The notes under the pieces were generated by a model that worked only from the letters and a program-made list of their open reading frames with translations, ran no database searches and was not told the DNA's origin. This document shows, piece by piece, positions 31,648-40,987 of a stretch of DNA of 64,000 nucleotides. Source of the stretch: Strigamia acuminata (Eukaryota; Arthropoda; Chilopoda; Geophilomorpha; Linotaeniidae); the NCBI GenBank assembly GCA_949358305.1, contig OX442314.1:7681060-7745059 (forward strand). Reading direction: 5' to 3'. Numbering within the stretch: position 1 is the stretch's first letter; every line of letters starts with the position of its first letter. The translations under genes and the position numbers were made by a program.

Positions 31648-34600
31648 ATGGACACGGAAAAACTCGACCGGAAGATTACACTTTTGAATAGGACGAACTA
31701 TGATACGTGGAAACAGCAAATCAAAGTGCTGTTGATGCACCACGGATGTTGGGCCTTCACCGATGGCACACAAGAAGCGCTAGCACCGGGAGCATCTTGG
31801 CGAGATCGCTCGGACTTTCAACTGCAAAAGGGGCGAGCTTTCAGCCTAATTTATTACGCCATTGAGGAGCAATATCACGAATTGCTCAGCGGGACCGAGG
31901 ACGCGAAAACAGCGTGGGATACGCTGAAAACTAACTTCGAACCGGTCTCGAGGGCGAGAATTATACGTCTGTTGGACGAATTCTTCAATTTAAAATACGA
32001 TCCAGCGACGGAGACGATCGGCGTATTCGCGGCGAAGATACGCAATGCAGCAAAGCGATTAGCCGACGTCAAACACGACTTGGACAATTTGTATCAGGCA
32101 TTCCAGCTCATCCGATACCTGCCACAAGAATACCAGTCAATTGTGCAGAGTATTTATCGATGGGACGATAAGGATTTCACACTGGAAAAGGTTGAAGCGG
32201 AATTGGTCGCTGAGGAGGGCAGACTCGCGCAACAACGCAGAGATTCGGGCCAAGCGCCAATCACGGACGCTTTCAACATGGGAACTAGCACAAAGAGCAA
32301 CGATAATTCGTCTAAATCCCAACAACAGCAAGGGAATAGCAGCCAAAACAACCGAGGCGGACAAAGGGGCGGCAAATCGAATTATCGAGGCGGCAAAAAT
32401 TCGCGGAATTTCCGAGGAAATGCGACCGGATCATCACCACGGGGGCCGTGTTTTCGGTGCAATCAACCAGGGCACTGGGCAAGGGATTGCACAGCACAAT
32501 TACCGTCGAATAACAGCCAGAACACAAATACAGCGGAAGAATTGGACACAAACATGTTCGATGTCGGTTTTCTCACCGAGTTGAGCGAAGAAGAGATGTT
32601 ACAGTGCAGCGCAGCCAACAACTGTTGGATCTACGACACCGGGGCCACTGGACATTTTTGTAAAGATAGGAACCAGTTCTTCAATTTCAAGGAAACCACA
32701 GGGACAATAAGCCAAGCGGATAAGAAGACTTTAATTCAGATTCAAGGCGTCGGGGACGTTTGCGTGATGTGTTTGGTTGGAAGTGAGACAATTCCAATCA
32801 CATTGAAGAAGGTTTATTATGCGCCGGACATGCGACGAAATTTGTTGTCGGGACCGTGCATCGACGAAGCACGATGCAAAGTCGCCGTTGGCTCGGGCTT
32901 GGTGAAGATATACGATCCTCAGTGGAAGAGACAGCTGATGGAAGGCGTGAAGAAGGATCGTTTATATTATATCAAGCTGAGCGACCAGAAGCCGGACTTT
33001 GAGAAGTTACGACAAAAAGCGAATAACAAGGCGAACGCCGGCGAACAAAAGAAACCAGAGCCAACTATTTCAACACAGAGCACAACGAAGAGTGCGTCTA
33101 ATCCTGAGGAAGCAAGACTTTGGCATGAGCGGCTCGGACACATCTACTTTCCTAGCGTCCAAGCAATGAGCAAAGGAGGTGCAGTAATTGGGTTGCCAAT
33201 TTTGGACGTGCCAATTACACAATGCGACGTTTGCACATTAGCCAAGAAGAAGGCGATTCCTCATAAGTCGTTGCCAGGAATTAGATCGACAGAGCCACTC
33301 CAATTGCTACACATGGATGTATGTGGAGCATTTAGTACACCAACACTCTCGGGAAACATATACTTCTTAACTATCACGGACGACTTCTCTCGTTACTCGA
33401 CAGTGTACTTAATGAAGAAGAAGGACGAAGTTTTTGACATTTTCCAGAAACACGTGAAACGAATAGAACGATTGCTTGGGAAATCGGTCCTTGCAATTCG
33501 TACGGATAACGGTATGGAGTTCTGCTCAAACAAGTTTGGAGAGTATCTCCAAGGTCTAGGAATCGCTCACGAGAGGACTAATGCGTACACTCCAGTCCAA
33601 AATGGCGTTTCCGAGAGACTCAACCAGACATTAGCGAATGGAATGCGAGCGCTTGTGTACGATGCCGGCTTGGAACATCGATTCTGGGGAGAGGCCATCC
33701 TGACTTTCAACTATCTCAGGAATAGAATCGCAAAGCTGAATTCGGACAAGACGCCGATGGAATTGTATTACGGACGGAAACCATCACTTAGACATTTGAG
33801 AAAATTCGGGAGTTTATGCTTTGTGCAGAAAAGAATTCGAGATGGCAAAATCGACAACAAGAGTCTGCATGGCATTATGCTCGGGTATTCAAGAATCACG
33901 AAAGGATATAGAGTGTGGCTGCCGGAGTTTTCCAAAGTAATTGAAACCAACGACGTGAAGTTCGTGGAGAGCAGGCGCGGTGTTGAAGGCGTGCTGGGCC
34001 TACCAGAAAAATACACGACATACATCGATAATTTGGACGACAACTTGGACATTGACAATGAGCGCCAATATTATTCGGATGAAGATGTCAGGCCGCCGCT
34101 ACCCCCGCCAGTACCAGTTAAGAGGAAGGAAGATCCACAACTGGAATTGCCTCCAGTTAAACTGAAGTTTAGATTGCCAGATGAAAAATTGCATCATAAT
34201 CTACCAGAAGTGAAGTTGCAAGGCACTTTGCCACAACCCGGACAAGGACTTTTGAATCCAGTTCCAACTATTCCTGCACTAGTTTGGAAGAAAACGGAGA
34301 AAGTCAGACCGACCGGACAGAGGGATGTCGAGTACACAATCGAGGGCTACGACAAGCCCAAGTTACGCTCGATACCCGACGTGAAGCGGTATTGTACTGA
34401 TCACAATCTTCGCGTACCAGAGCATCTGTTTGAGGACAAAAGAAAGAAGAAGCCCTCAGAATCGAATACGACAACGGATAGTCTTGACGTGGACTTTGAC
34501 GATATCATTATCAACTTCGAGGCCAATCACCTAGAGGTCCACGTACCCGTTCGTTATGAGGAAATTGCGACTTTACCCGAGAAGAATGAATGGCGCCAGG

Positions 34601-36117
34601 CGATGAACGACGAGATTGACACCATGCATGAGCGCGAGGTTTGGGAACTTGTTCCACCGCCGCCCAACACTAAGATAGTGGGTTGCAGATGGATTTATAC
34701 GACCAAACAGAACGAAGAGGGAGAAATTGCACGTTATAAGGCGAGACTTGTCGCGCAAGGGTTTTCCCAAGTCTACGGCGAATCCTATGAGGAGACATTC
34801 TCACCCGTGGTAGACTTTTCAATCGTGCGCTTTATGTTCACGCTACTCGTCTGTATGCTCAAATGGTCGTACATTCAGGCAGACGTTAAGTGTGCATACC
34901 TTTATGCAAAATTGCATAAAACAGTCTACATGCGCCAGCCAAAAGGCTTCATCATTGAAGGCAAGGAGAACTATGTCTGCAGACTCCTCCGAGCCATCTA
35001 TGGCTTGCACCAGTCTGGAAGAGAATGGGGAATAGAACTGGAGGAGACTTTATTGAAATTAGGACTAGAACACGTCAATTGGTGCAATTGCGTTTATAAA
35101 TACGGAAATGTTGCGTATTTAATCGTCTACGTTGACGATATCGTTGTCTTCGGAAAGCAGTACGAAGATGCGATGAAAATACTCAACATGATTGGAACGC
35201 AATTCGATTTAGTGATTCTCGGACAAACGAAGAAGTTGCTAGGAGTCGAATTTCACTCGCACAAACAACAATTGGTTCTACATCAAAGATCGTACGTGAA
35301 CAAAGTGTTGTTGAAATTCAAAAATCACTTGGAACAGGTGAAGATTCGATCTCAACCGATGACGAAAGCAACTGTTCTCACGAAACGAGATTGTCCAGAC
35401 ACAATTGATGAATTCAAAGTCATGGAAGGAATTCCATATAGGAGCTTACTTGGATGTTTAGCATTCATCGCGTCGAGAACAAGGCCCGACATGACTTATG
35501 CAGTGAACATCCTGAGCCAATTTCAATCGAATCCAGGGTGGGACCACTGGATTGCGCTGCTGGACTTACTCAGTTATCTGAGAACAACAAGAAACCACGG
35601 ATTAATGTTGTTCCCGAATAGTCGGATCGAGGTAATCGGATACAGCGACTCCGATTATGCGAACAACAGAGATGACCGAATTTCCGTTGGAGGAACACTA
35701 GTGACTTTGGGTAGCACACCCATCTACTGGCGGACCTTTAAACAACGGAACGTGACACTGTCAACGATGGAGGCGGAGTACGTAGCCCTCACAGAAACTG
35801 TTAAGGACTATATTTGGATTGTTCGTGTTCTGCACAAAATATCCCCAGAATTGGCTGGAAGATTCTCTCATTATGTCATGTGCGACAACATATCAGCAGT
35901 GGACTTCACAAAATCTTGTGTCGAGAACAGGAAAACAAAGCACATTGACATCCGTTACCATTTTATAAGAGAACTTGTTAAAAGAGATAATCTTCTAATC
36001 GTTCACGTAGGCACAAAGTCCAATCATGCCGACATTTTTACAAAGTCAGTTGACAAAGCTGACTTGGTAAAGTTTTGCGATCGCTTCTTAGTTGATTTGA
36101 GCACCTTGCGGGCTTAA
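31648..36117 (+). CDS. Copia D Gag-Pol polyprotein (1489 aa)
   Basis: I chose the ATG at 31648 (protein starting MDTEKLDRKITLLN) because the frame upstream to 31561 has no better Met and copia Gag proteins begin with this motif. The frame is intact. It has a Gag region (NYDTWKQQIKVLL), a CCHC knuckle CFRCNQPGHWARDC (~268) and a protease YDTGATGHF (~330). The integrase zinc domain starts HERLGH (~492), with core HMDVCG (~555), RTDNGMEF (~618) and GVSERLN (~653). RT has YVDDIV (~1161) and RNase H has YSDSDYA (~1331) and STMEAEY (~1372). It is clearly a different lineage from copia B, with different LTRs and priming. It looks functional. Confidence 0.96.
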   Translation: MDTEKLDRKITLLNRTNYDTWKQQIKVLLMHHGCWAFTDGTQEALAPGASWRDRSDFQLQKGRAFSLIYYAIEEQYHELLSGTEDAKTAWDTLKTNFEPVSRARIIRLLDEFFNLKYDPATETIGVFAAKIRNAAKRLADVKHDLDNLYQAFQLIRYLPQEYQSIVQSIYRWDDKDFTLEKVEAELVAEEGRLAQQRRDSGQAPITDAFNMGTSTKSNDNSSKSQQQQGNSSQNNRGGQRGGKSNYRGGKNSRNFRGNATGSSPRGPCFRCNQPGHWARDCTAQLPSNNSQNTNTAEELDTNMFDVGFLTELSEEEMLQCSAANNCWIYDTGATGHFCKDRNQFFNFKETTGTISQADKKTLIQIQGVGDVCVMCLVGSETIPITLKKVYYAPDMRRNLLSGPCIDEARCKVAVGSGLVKIYDPQWKRQLMEGVKKDRLYYIKLSDQKPDFEKLRQKANNKANAGEQKKPEPTISTQSTTKSASNPEEARLWHERLGHIYFPSVQAMSKGGAVIGLPILDVPITQCDVCTLAKKKAIPHKSLPGIRSTEPLQLLHMDVCGAFSTPTLSGNIYFLTITDDFSRYSTVYLMKKKDEVFDIFQKHVKRIERLLGKSVLAIRTDNGMEFCSNKFGEYLQGLGIAHERTNAYTPVQNGVSERLNQTLANGMRALVYDAGLEHRFWGEAILTFNYLRNRIAKLNSDKTPMELYYGRKPSLRHLRKFGSLCFVQKRIRDGKIDNKSLHGIMLGYSRITKGYRVWLPEFSKVIETNDVKFVESRRGVEGVLGLPEKYTTYIDNLDDNLDIDNERQYYSDEDVRPPLPPPVPVKRKEDPQLELPPVKLKFRLPDEKLHHNLPEVKLQGTLPQPGQGLLNPVPTIPALVWKKTEKVRPTGQRDVEYTIEGYDKPKLRSIPDVKRYCTDHNLRVPEHLFEDKRKKKPSESNTTTDSLDVDFDDIIINFEANHLEVHVPVRYEEIATLPEKNEWRQAMNDEIDTMHEREVWELVPPPPNTKIVGCRWIYTTKQNEEGEIARYKARLVAQGFSQVYGESYEETFSPVVDFSIVRFMFTLLVCMLKWSYIQADVKCAYLYAKLHKTVYMRQPKGFIIEGKENYVCRLLRAIYGLHQSGREWGIELEETLLKLGLEHVNWCNCVYKYGNVAYLIVYVDDIVVFGKQYEDAMKILNMIGTQFDLVILGQTKKLLGVEFHSHKQQLVLHQRSYVNKVLLKFKNHLEQVKIRSQPMTKATVLTKRDCPDTIDEFKVMEGIPYRSLLGCLAFIASRTRPDMTYAVNILSQFQSNPGWDHWIALLDLLSYLRTTRNHGLMLFPNSRIEVIGYSDSDYANNRDDRISVGGTLVTLGSTPIYWRTFKQRNVTLSTMEAEYVALTETVKDYIWIVRVLHKISPELAGRFSHYVMCDNISAVDFTKSCVENRKTKHIDIRYHFIRELVKRDNLLIVHVGTKSNHADIFTKSVDKADLVKFCDRFLVDLSTLRA

Positions 36118-36134
36118 TAAGGAATGAGATAATA

Positions 36135-36146
36135 CGGGGGGCCGAA
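36135..36146 (+). other. Polypurine tract of copia D
   Basis: CGGGGGGCCGAA directly before the 3' LTR. Confidence 0.65.
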
Positions 36147-36466
36147 TGTTAAGATATAATGTATTTTGATAAGTAATCACTATTTACAACATGCGTGCAT
36201 ATATATCTTTGCGTATTATCATGTAACTAAGTGTTAGTGTATGTGTTTGGCCAACGCGAGTGATCGCAATGTTTGTTTACATACAGTGTCTGTATGCTGC
36301 CTACAGGTGGCGCCTTTTTGCATTGAGGTCATGTGACCAATCAATAAAGATCACTTGATGTTTTGGTTCTCACCTGTTAACATGATGTCTCTTTCTTTCA
36401 CCTGATGTGTTTTTCCAATCCACTACATTTGTCACTATTTGCAGAAGTTTGCAACACTATTTAACA
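36147..36466 (+). repeat. 3' LTR of copia D (320 bp)
   Basis: Identical to 30534-30853. Confidence 0.97.
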
Positions 36467-36695
36467 AGTTCGGCCCAATTGCCGTCTGTCTTGTTCTTCG
36501 TCCTCACTTGCATGCCTCTCAGTGTCACTTTTTCTTCTTTCTCTGGTGCGGACTGGGCTCGGTCTTTGACTTGGGCATCAAGTATGGCGTGACCGGCAGG
36601 TCCAGTATGGAATTTCTTCTTCCTTGTTATTTCCTCGGCTTTCGCAGACGAAGTCGATTCTATTTCTTCGACGACGCCTGCGCTTGGCAGTTTTT
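36467..36695 (-). CDS. Family C pol N-terminal extension, cut off by copia D
   Basis: On the minus strand the -1 frame after the slippery heptamer is open through this segment down to the copia D insertion, and the same frame resumes at 30533. It has about 75 codons, rich in Lys, Glu and Ala, with no recognised motif. It would link Gag to the protease. It overlaps the last codons of gag (stop 36660-36662). Confidence 0.7.
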
Positions 36696-39600
36696 TGCCA
36701 GGGCGATATTTAACTCGGCCATCATCTTCATCATAGTCTGTGTTTCACTAGTAATTTTGGCCGTTTTTTCGCATTTGTCGGAATAATGGCCGTATTCCCC
36801 ACAGCTGTAGCATTTGATGTTGCTTTTGTCGCCCGTGGGTGTGAAGCCCGGTTTTTTCGGGACGAATGCTGTTGGGAACCGTCTCTTTAGGCCCGGCGCC
36901 CCTTTTTCCTTGGTGGCTCGGGCGTGGGCTCTGAATTGGGTGATGGCTAGCGCTCGGTGCGCGTGATGAAGGTACGGGCCTTGGTCGTCGCACCCCGTCG
37001 ATAAGTTTTCGAGGTGTTCGTGCAGGTCGTCTTCATCGCTTGATTCCTCTGCCGGCTCGGCGACCGCTGCGGGAAGTGACGCTTCTTCTGCTTTTGCCGA
37101 GGTGGCTAAGTCAGTCGAGGTCACCTGCATCGCCGTAGTCGTCGGAGCTTTCTTTGGGGCAGCAATCGGGTTGCTTGGGAGCGTCATACCGGTTTTTGGT
37201 GTTAACGTCCGTCCCGAAGACGCCTCAGTGAGGCTCATTATGCCGCTGAGGTATTCGCTCGGTCTCATTAGTTTCTCGGAAGCTTTATGGCGTTCGGCGC
37301 TGGTGATCAGTCGCTTTTCGTGGGCTTCCGCCTCTTCGGGTGGCAGCGAGGCGTAGTACCTTTGTTCTATCTCCAGCGTATTGGTTAGGAGATAATTACT
37401 GACATCCCGGTAGTTGCCAGTGCGGGGAGCACGTATGTCCAGCAATATTCGTTGTGAATGTGCGGACAATCCCCCATAGAAAATCATCGTAAACCCGGCA
37501 GGGTTAATTTCGTACGGTGCTCGGGCGAAGAGTAATTTCGCTCGGGCGTCGTAGTCGGCGAGTGTTTCACCTGGGGCTTGACGGAGGCCTCGCAATTTGT
37601 TGCTGATCTCGTCTGGTGTCTCGCCGTATCGAAGGTCGAAACGGACGAGAAAGTCGTCCCAGGTCGGATTTTTCAGTCCTTGGTACCACTCGCGGGCTGA
37701 TCCGGTGGTTAACTCCACTAGGCCGTGTGTAAGCATATCGGCGACGGTCGCCTTTGTAGCTTTCTTAATTCTCATGACTTCGTCGAGGAAGCGGTCTCCC
37801 GCTTTCCACGAACCGTCGAATCGCGTTTGTACGTAGTGTTGCCAGCGGATGTTGCCCGTGGCTTCGGCCGCTGGTTCGTTACGCACGCCATATTTGCGTT
37901 TGACCCTTTCACCGGCGCGGTTATGTTCATCTCCGGGGTGGCCTAAGTCGATTCCTTCCTTTCGGAAAGAGTTCAATAAGGCACGTCCCAGTTCAGCCAT
38001 TGTATATTGTCGGCCGGCAGAGTCCTGGAAATTTCCCTCCTGTATGGAAGGGCGAGAGCTGTGTGAAGATCGGTTGGAGGCATTCGGTCGGTCCGAATGG
38101 TGCTGGTTGCTGCCGCGGCTCTCTCGGTGCGATCTGGATGACGGTCGACTTTGGTCGTCGTCGTTTGATGAATCAGAGGGGTCGGAAGGGTCGCCTTGTG
38201 GGTGATCTCTTGGTCCCTTCGGGGGGACTTCTTCGCCATCCCGTGATTTCTTCGAGCCTCCGGAGGGCGGCGGCTCCTTTTCGTCGCTGCTCCCGTAAAA
38301 AGAATGCCATTTATTCTCTTCGCTTCCTGGGCGCTCGCGGTCCTTATTCGCGTTCTTTTTGTTAAGCAACGCGTCGATTGCGGCGCTTCTTTCGGATCGT
38401 TTCGAGGGGTTACGGTTTCTGGATTTTCTATCCGGTTGGTCGTCTTCCTGTGACTTCCTCTTTTTTGTTTCGGCGTTGGAACCACTGGTGGGCTCTTTGT
38501 CCGTTTCCGGATCCTCTTTTTTATTCCTCTCCGAAACGTCCGGCTCGTACTCTCTTTGGAATTTCTCTGTTTCCTTTTCCCAGTTTTCGGCTTCCCATCG
38601 TTTTTGCTCGTCAATTATCGCTTTTTTCTTAGCTTGGTACTCGTCGGTCCATCTGTACCGCTCCCACTCTTCCTTTTCTCGAAGAAATTGCTCCTTTTCT
38701 CTCCTTGCTTTTTCGGCTTTCATTCTTTCATGGTACTGTTCTTCCCATTTTTGGTGTTGCAGTTGAGCTTCCTCTCGGAGTTTCTGCAGCTTTTCGGCCT
38801 TTCTCTGGGCCAGGAGAGCTCGAAATTGGTCTTCGTAGTCTTGAGCCTCTTTATGTCTTCCCTCGACGGTGGCATCCCATTCTTGCCGTAATCTTTCTTC
38901 TTCTTCGTTCCAAAGTCCTCTCCTCTCAGCGCTTACTCTACGCTGACGATTTATCGTTTCCTGCCTCGATTCTTCTCGGGCTTTCTCCCGAGATTCGTGA
39001 AGGGCTTTGTGAGGGTCGGGCACGAAGTTACCTACGTCACTCGGCGTTTCTTGCGCTACAGGCGTCTCCGCCGCTGGTCTTGCGACTGGCGTCGGGGCCT
39101 GTGCTGCGCAAATCGCTTTAGTGAGTATAGTAATCGAGTCCCAAACTGACGTTCCCGGCGGAATATCGGTTACTGCTTTCAGTCGGGCTGCCTGTTGCGA
39201 TAGGTGAATTAAATGGGCTACCTCGGGGGAAACCGGGGCAGGTCTCGCCGAGGCACGGGAGGCCATCGGGGTCCCGCTCGTGTTTCTCGCCGGAGTTTCA
39301 TTTAAGGGGGCCGAATGGTGGCTTTGTGTTGGTGATGGGTTGCTGTCGACTGTGGTTGTTCGCCTCGGAGTTTCCGTCTTCTCCTCGGCTACCAGTATCG
39401 GCACTCGTCCTGTCGTTGTATCGCGAATTTCTTCTTGATTTTCTAGGACTTCCGTATCGGTATCTTCGACAAAGGGCATATCTGAGGAGAGCGGCTCTCG
39501 CTCGGGCTCGGTTAGGGCCTCGAGCGAAGCAGCTGCTTCCTCTTTCTGCGCCTTTGCTTTCCTCCGATTCGCTCGGGCTTTCGCCTTCGCGGATTGTTCG

Positions 39601-39704
39601 GGAACCGGGCCACCCGACCTTAAGTTATAGTCGGAGGTCCGTTTTCCCTTTTCGAGCGTAGGTCGCTCGTTATCAGACGCGGATTGTTCATCTTGGTCTG
39701 ACAT
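36660..39704 (-). CDS. Family C gag (1014 aa)
   Basis: A large Gag. The N-terminal third is acidic and disordered. A long Glu/Arg/Lys-rich segment (about residues 230-400) should form an extended coiled coil. A second disordered Ser/Arg/Asp-rich region follows, then the retrotransposon capsid-like helical domain (around WQHYVQTRFDGSWKAG to NKLRGLRQAPGETLADYD, about 630-760), and one CCHC zinc knuckle CYSCGEYGHYSDKC near 960. It ends TAG at 36660-36662. The coiled-coil insertion makes it roughly twice the length of many gypsy Gags. The ATG at 39704 lies only about 75 bp from the primer site. No inactivating change is seen. Confidence 0.93.
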   Translation of the reverse strand: MSDQDEQSASDNERPTLEKGKRTSDYNLRSGGPVPEQSAKAKARANRRKAKAQKEEAAASLEALTEPEREPLSSDMPFVEDTDTEVLENQEEIRDTTTGRVPILVAEEKTETPRRTTTVDSNPSPTQSHHSAPLNETPARNTSGTPMASRASARPAPVSPEVAHLIHLSQQAARLKAVTDIPPGTSVWDSITILTKAICAAQAPTPVARPAAETPVAQETPSDVGNFVPDPHKALHESREKAREESRQETINRQRRVSAERRGLWNEEEERLRQEWDATVEGRHKEAQDYEDQFRALLAQRKAEKLQKLREEAQLQHQKWEEQYHERMKAEKARREKEQFLREKEEWERYRWTDEYQAKKKAIIDEQKRWEAENWEKETEKFQREYEPDVSERNKKEDPETDKEPTSGSNAETKKRKSQEDDQPDRKSRNRNPSKRSERSAAIDALLNKKNANKDRERPGSEENKWHSFYGSSDEKEPPPSGGSKKSRDGEEVPPKGPRDHPQGDPSDPSDSSNDDDQSRPSSRSHRESRGSNQHHSDRPNASNRSSHSSRPSIQEGNFQDSAGRQYTMAELGRALLNSFRKEGIDLGHPGDEHNRAGERVKRKYGVRNEPAAEATGNIRWQHYVQTRFDGSWKAGDRFLDEVMRIKKATKATVADMLTHGLVELTTGSAREWYQGLKNPTWDDFLVRFDLRYGETPDEISNKLRGLRQAPGETLADYDARAKLLFARAPYEINPAGFTMIFYGGLSAHSQRILLDIRAPRTGNYRDVSNYLLTNTLEIEQRYYASLPPEEAEAHEKRLITSAERHKASEKLMRPSEYLSGIMSLTEASSGRTLTPKTGMTLPSNPIAAPKKAPTTTAMQVTSTDLATSAKAEEASLPAAVAEPAEESSDEDDLHEHLENLSTGCDDQGPYLHHAHRALAITQFRAHARATKEKGAPGLKRRFPTAFVPKKPGFTPTGDKSNIKCYSCGEYGHYSDKCEKTAKITSETQTMMKMMAELNIALAKNCQAQASSKK
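36690..36696 (-). promoter_or_regulatory. -1 ribosomal frameshift slippery heptamer A AAA AAC (family C)
   Basis: The gag frame reads GCA AAA AAC TGC here, nine codons before its stop. Slipping back one base enters the open pol frame. A short GC-rich region follows, but no strong stem-loop is obvious to the eye. Confidence 0.75.
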
Positions 39705-39779
39705 TTCTTTGAGTAATTCTTCGATTTGGGTTATTATATTAAATGAGAGATCACAAGTTCAGTTGAGATTTATTTCTAA

Positions 39780-39797
39780 ATCCCGGACGGGCCCCCA
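39780..39797 (-). other. Primer binding site of family C: tRNA-Pro
   Basis: Plus-strand ATCCCGGACGGGCCCCCA equals the 3' end of animal tRNA-Pro with CCA, two bases inside the 5' LTR. Confidence 0.85.
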
Positions 39798-39799
39798 CG

Positions 39800-40617
39800 T
39801 GTCGCGTCCTACCTGGTGATAGGTTTAATGAGCTAACGTGTATTACTTTACCTGTGATTCTACTAAATATGTAAATTACCCAAATGAATACTAAGTATAT
39901 TTAAATGAACAAATAGGTTTATTCAATAGGCGTAAGCCTTAAAATACACTCAGTATAGAACTAGAGTCGACTTGGTCAGAGTCGAACAAAGGATTTCCCA
40001 AGATGGCGTCGTCGGTTCCGCGTGGTCGGCGGAACAAAGGCGGCGTCTCGAGTTGTCGTAAATTCGTCACGGATTCGTCGTTCACGGACGCGGTGGAATG
40101 CTCTTTCGAGTCTTCTATCCGTGCCTGTTGTCTAGGGGTTGGTTTTAGCGTCGCAAGGCTCTGTCCAGAAACGTGGAGTTTCTTACAGCGCGCTCGGACA
40201 CTTCGCAATGGAAATAATCGTGGGTCGATTATTTGGTGTGAATTCACAAGGGTTAGTTTCCTGCTTTCGCGGGAAATAAACGCACAGTGTAAATTCGTGA
40301 GAGTTACAGTTGCACTGGAATCAGCGGTCCTCGATCAATCCTAACTTTTGGTGGAGTTGGCCTGACGGTGAGGTAGTTGCTGTGTTCTTGGTGTCGTTTG
40401 TGTAAGTTCTGTTCTTAGGGCGCGAAACTCTACCTGATATAGGCCAGGGTGAGGGGCCTGGCTCGGCCAATGGGGGCCGTCCACGCATCACCTCACCCCC
40501 TCGGGGCACGCGCTTCCCAGGGGGAGAAGGCGGAGCCAGCGCGAGGGAACTGACCTTTCTTAGTGACTCATGCGGATGGCGTCCACTGGAGGGACGACCA
40601 CCCGCGGGGTCACCACA
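39800..40617 (-). repeat. 5' LTR of family C (818 bp)
   Basis: Same length and near-identical to 15640-16457; followed by GTAT, the target duplication. Confidence 0.96.
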
Positions 40618-40621
40618 GTAT

Positions 40622-40764
40622 ATATCTCCGCTGTTAGTAGTTTCCATCTGCGATATTTTCTCTTTACATTTAAATTTCATTCCACTGTTGATCAATCATT
40701 CCTAGATGTAAAAAATGCCTTGGGAAAATAATTGACAGTTGTGGTTGATTACTAACCACAACTA
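40622..40764. other. Host spacer between family C and the small TIR element
   Basis: No gene. Contains hairpin GTTGTGGTT / AACCACAAC (about 40738-40762). Confidence 0.5.
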
Positions 40765-40987
40765 CCGTCTTAACCCGAATAGTACTGGATCGTGTTGTAT
40801 TCGAGTTTCTCAAAAAATCGCTGATTTGCAACCATGGTCAAAAAATTCGAATTGAGATTCGAATCAGATTTTGTCCTAAATTCTTAAAAATTAAAGCAAC
40901 AACACAATATAAATGGGAGAAAAGTCTTTATTTTTGGTTTGTGTACAAAATCAATGGTTAGAGACACATGTATACAACCATAAAACG
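40765..40987. mobile_element. Small TIR element (MITE-like), left part, split by family A copy 2
   Basis: The left inverted repeat 40765-40804 (CCGTCTTAACCCGAATAG...) matches the reverse complement of 55351-55390 over about 40 bp with one extra base and a terminal difference. TA lies immediately outside both ends (40763-40764 and 55391-55392), as for Tc1/mariner-type elements. Without the gypsy insertion the element would be about 365 bp and has no coding capacity. Confidence 0.75.

Larger units (their letters stand above)
30534..36466 (+). mobile_element. Ty1/copia element D, complete
   Basis: 5933 bp on the plus strand, opposite to its host. LTRs of 320 bp (30534-30853 and 36147-36466) are identical base for base. 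The target duplication AGTTC is at 30529-30533 and 36467-36471. It interrupts the N-terminal extension of family C pol between the frameshift site and the protease. Confidence 0.97.
15640..40617 (-). mobile_element. Ty3/gypsy LTR retrotransposon, family C, carrying two nested copia elements
   Basis: Two 818-bp LTRs (15640-16457 and 39800-40617), differing at one base that I can see, flank gag, pol and a third ORF on the minus strand. The target duplication GTAT is present at 15636-15639 and 40618-40621. The span is 24.98 kb, of which copia B (16498-22747) and copia D (30534-36466) account for about 12.2 kb. D interrupts the N-terminal extension of pol; B lies at the third ORF stop codon, 40 bp from the 3' LTR. 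Apart from these insertions the reading frames look intact, consistent with recent activity. Confidence 0.96.
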
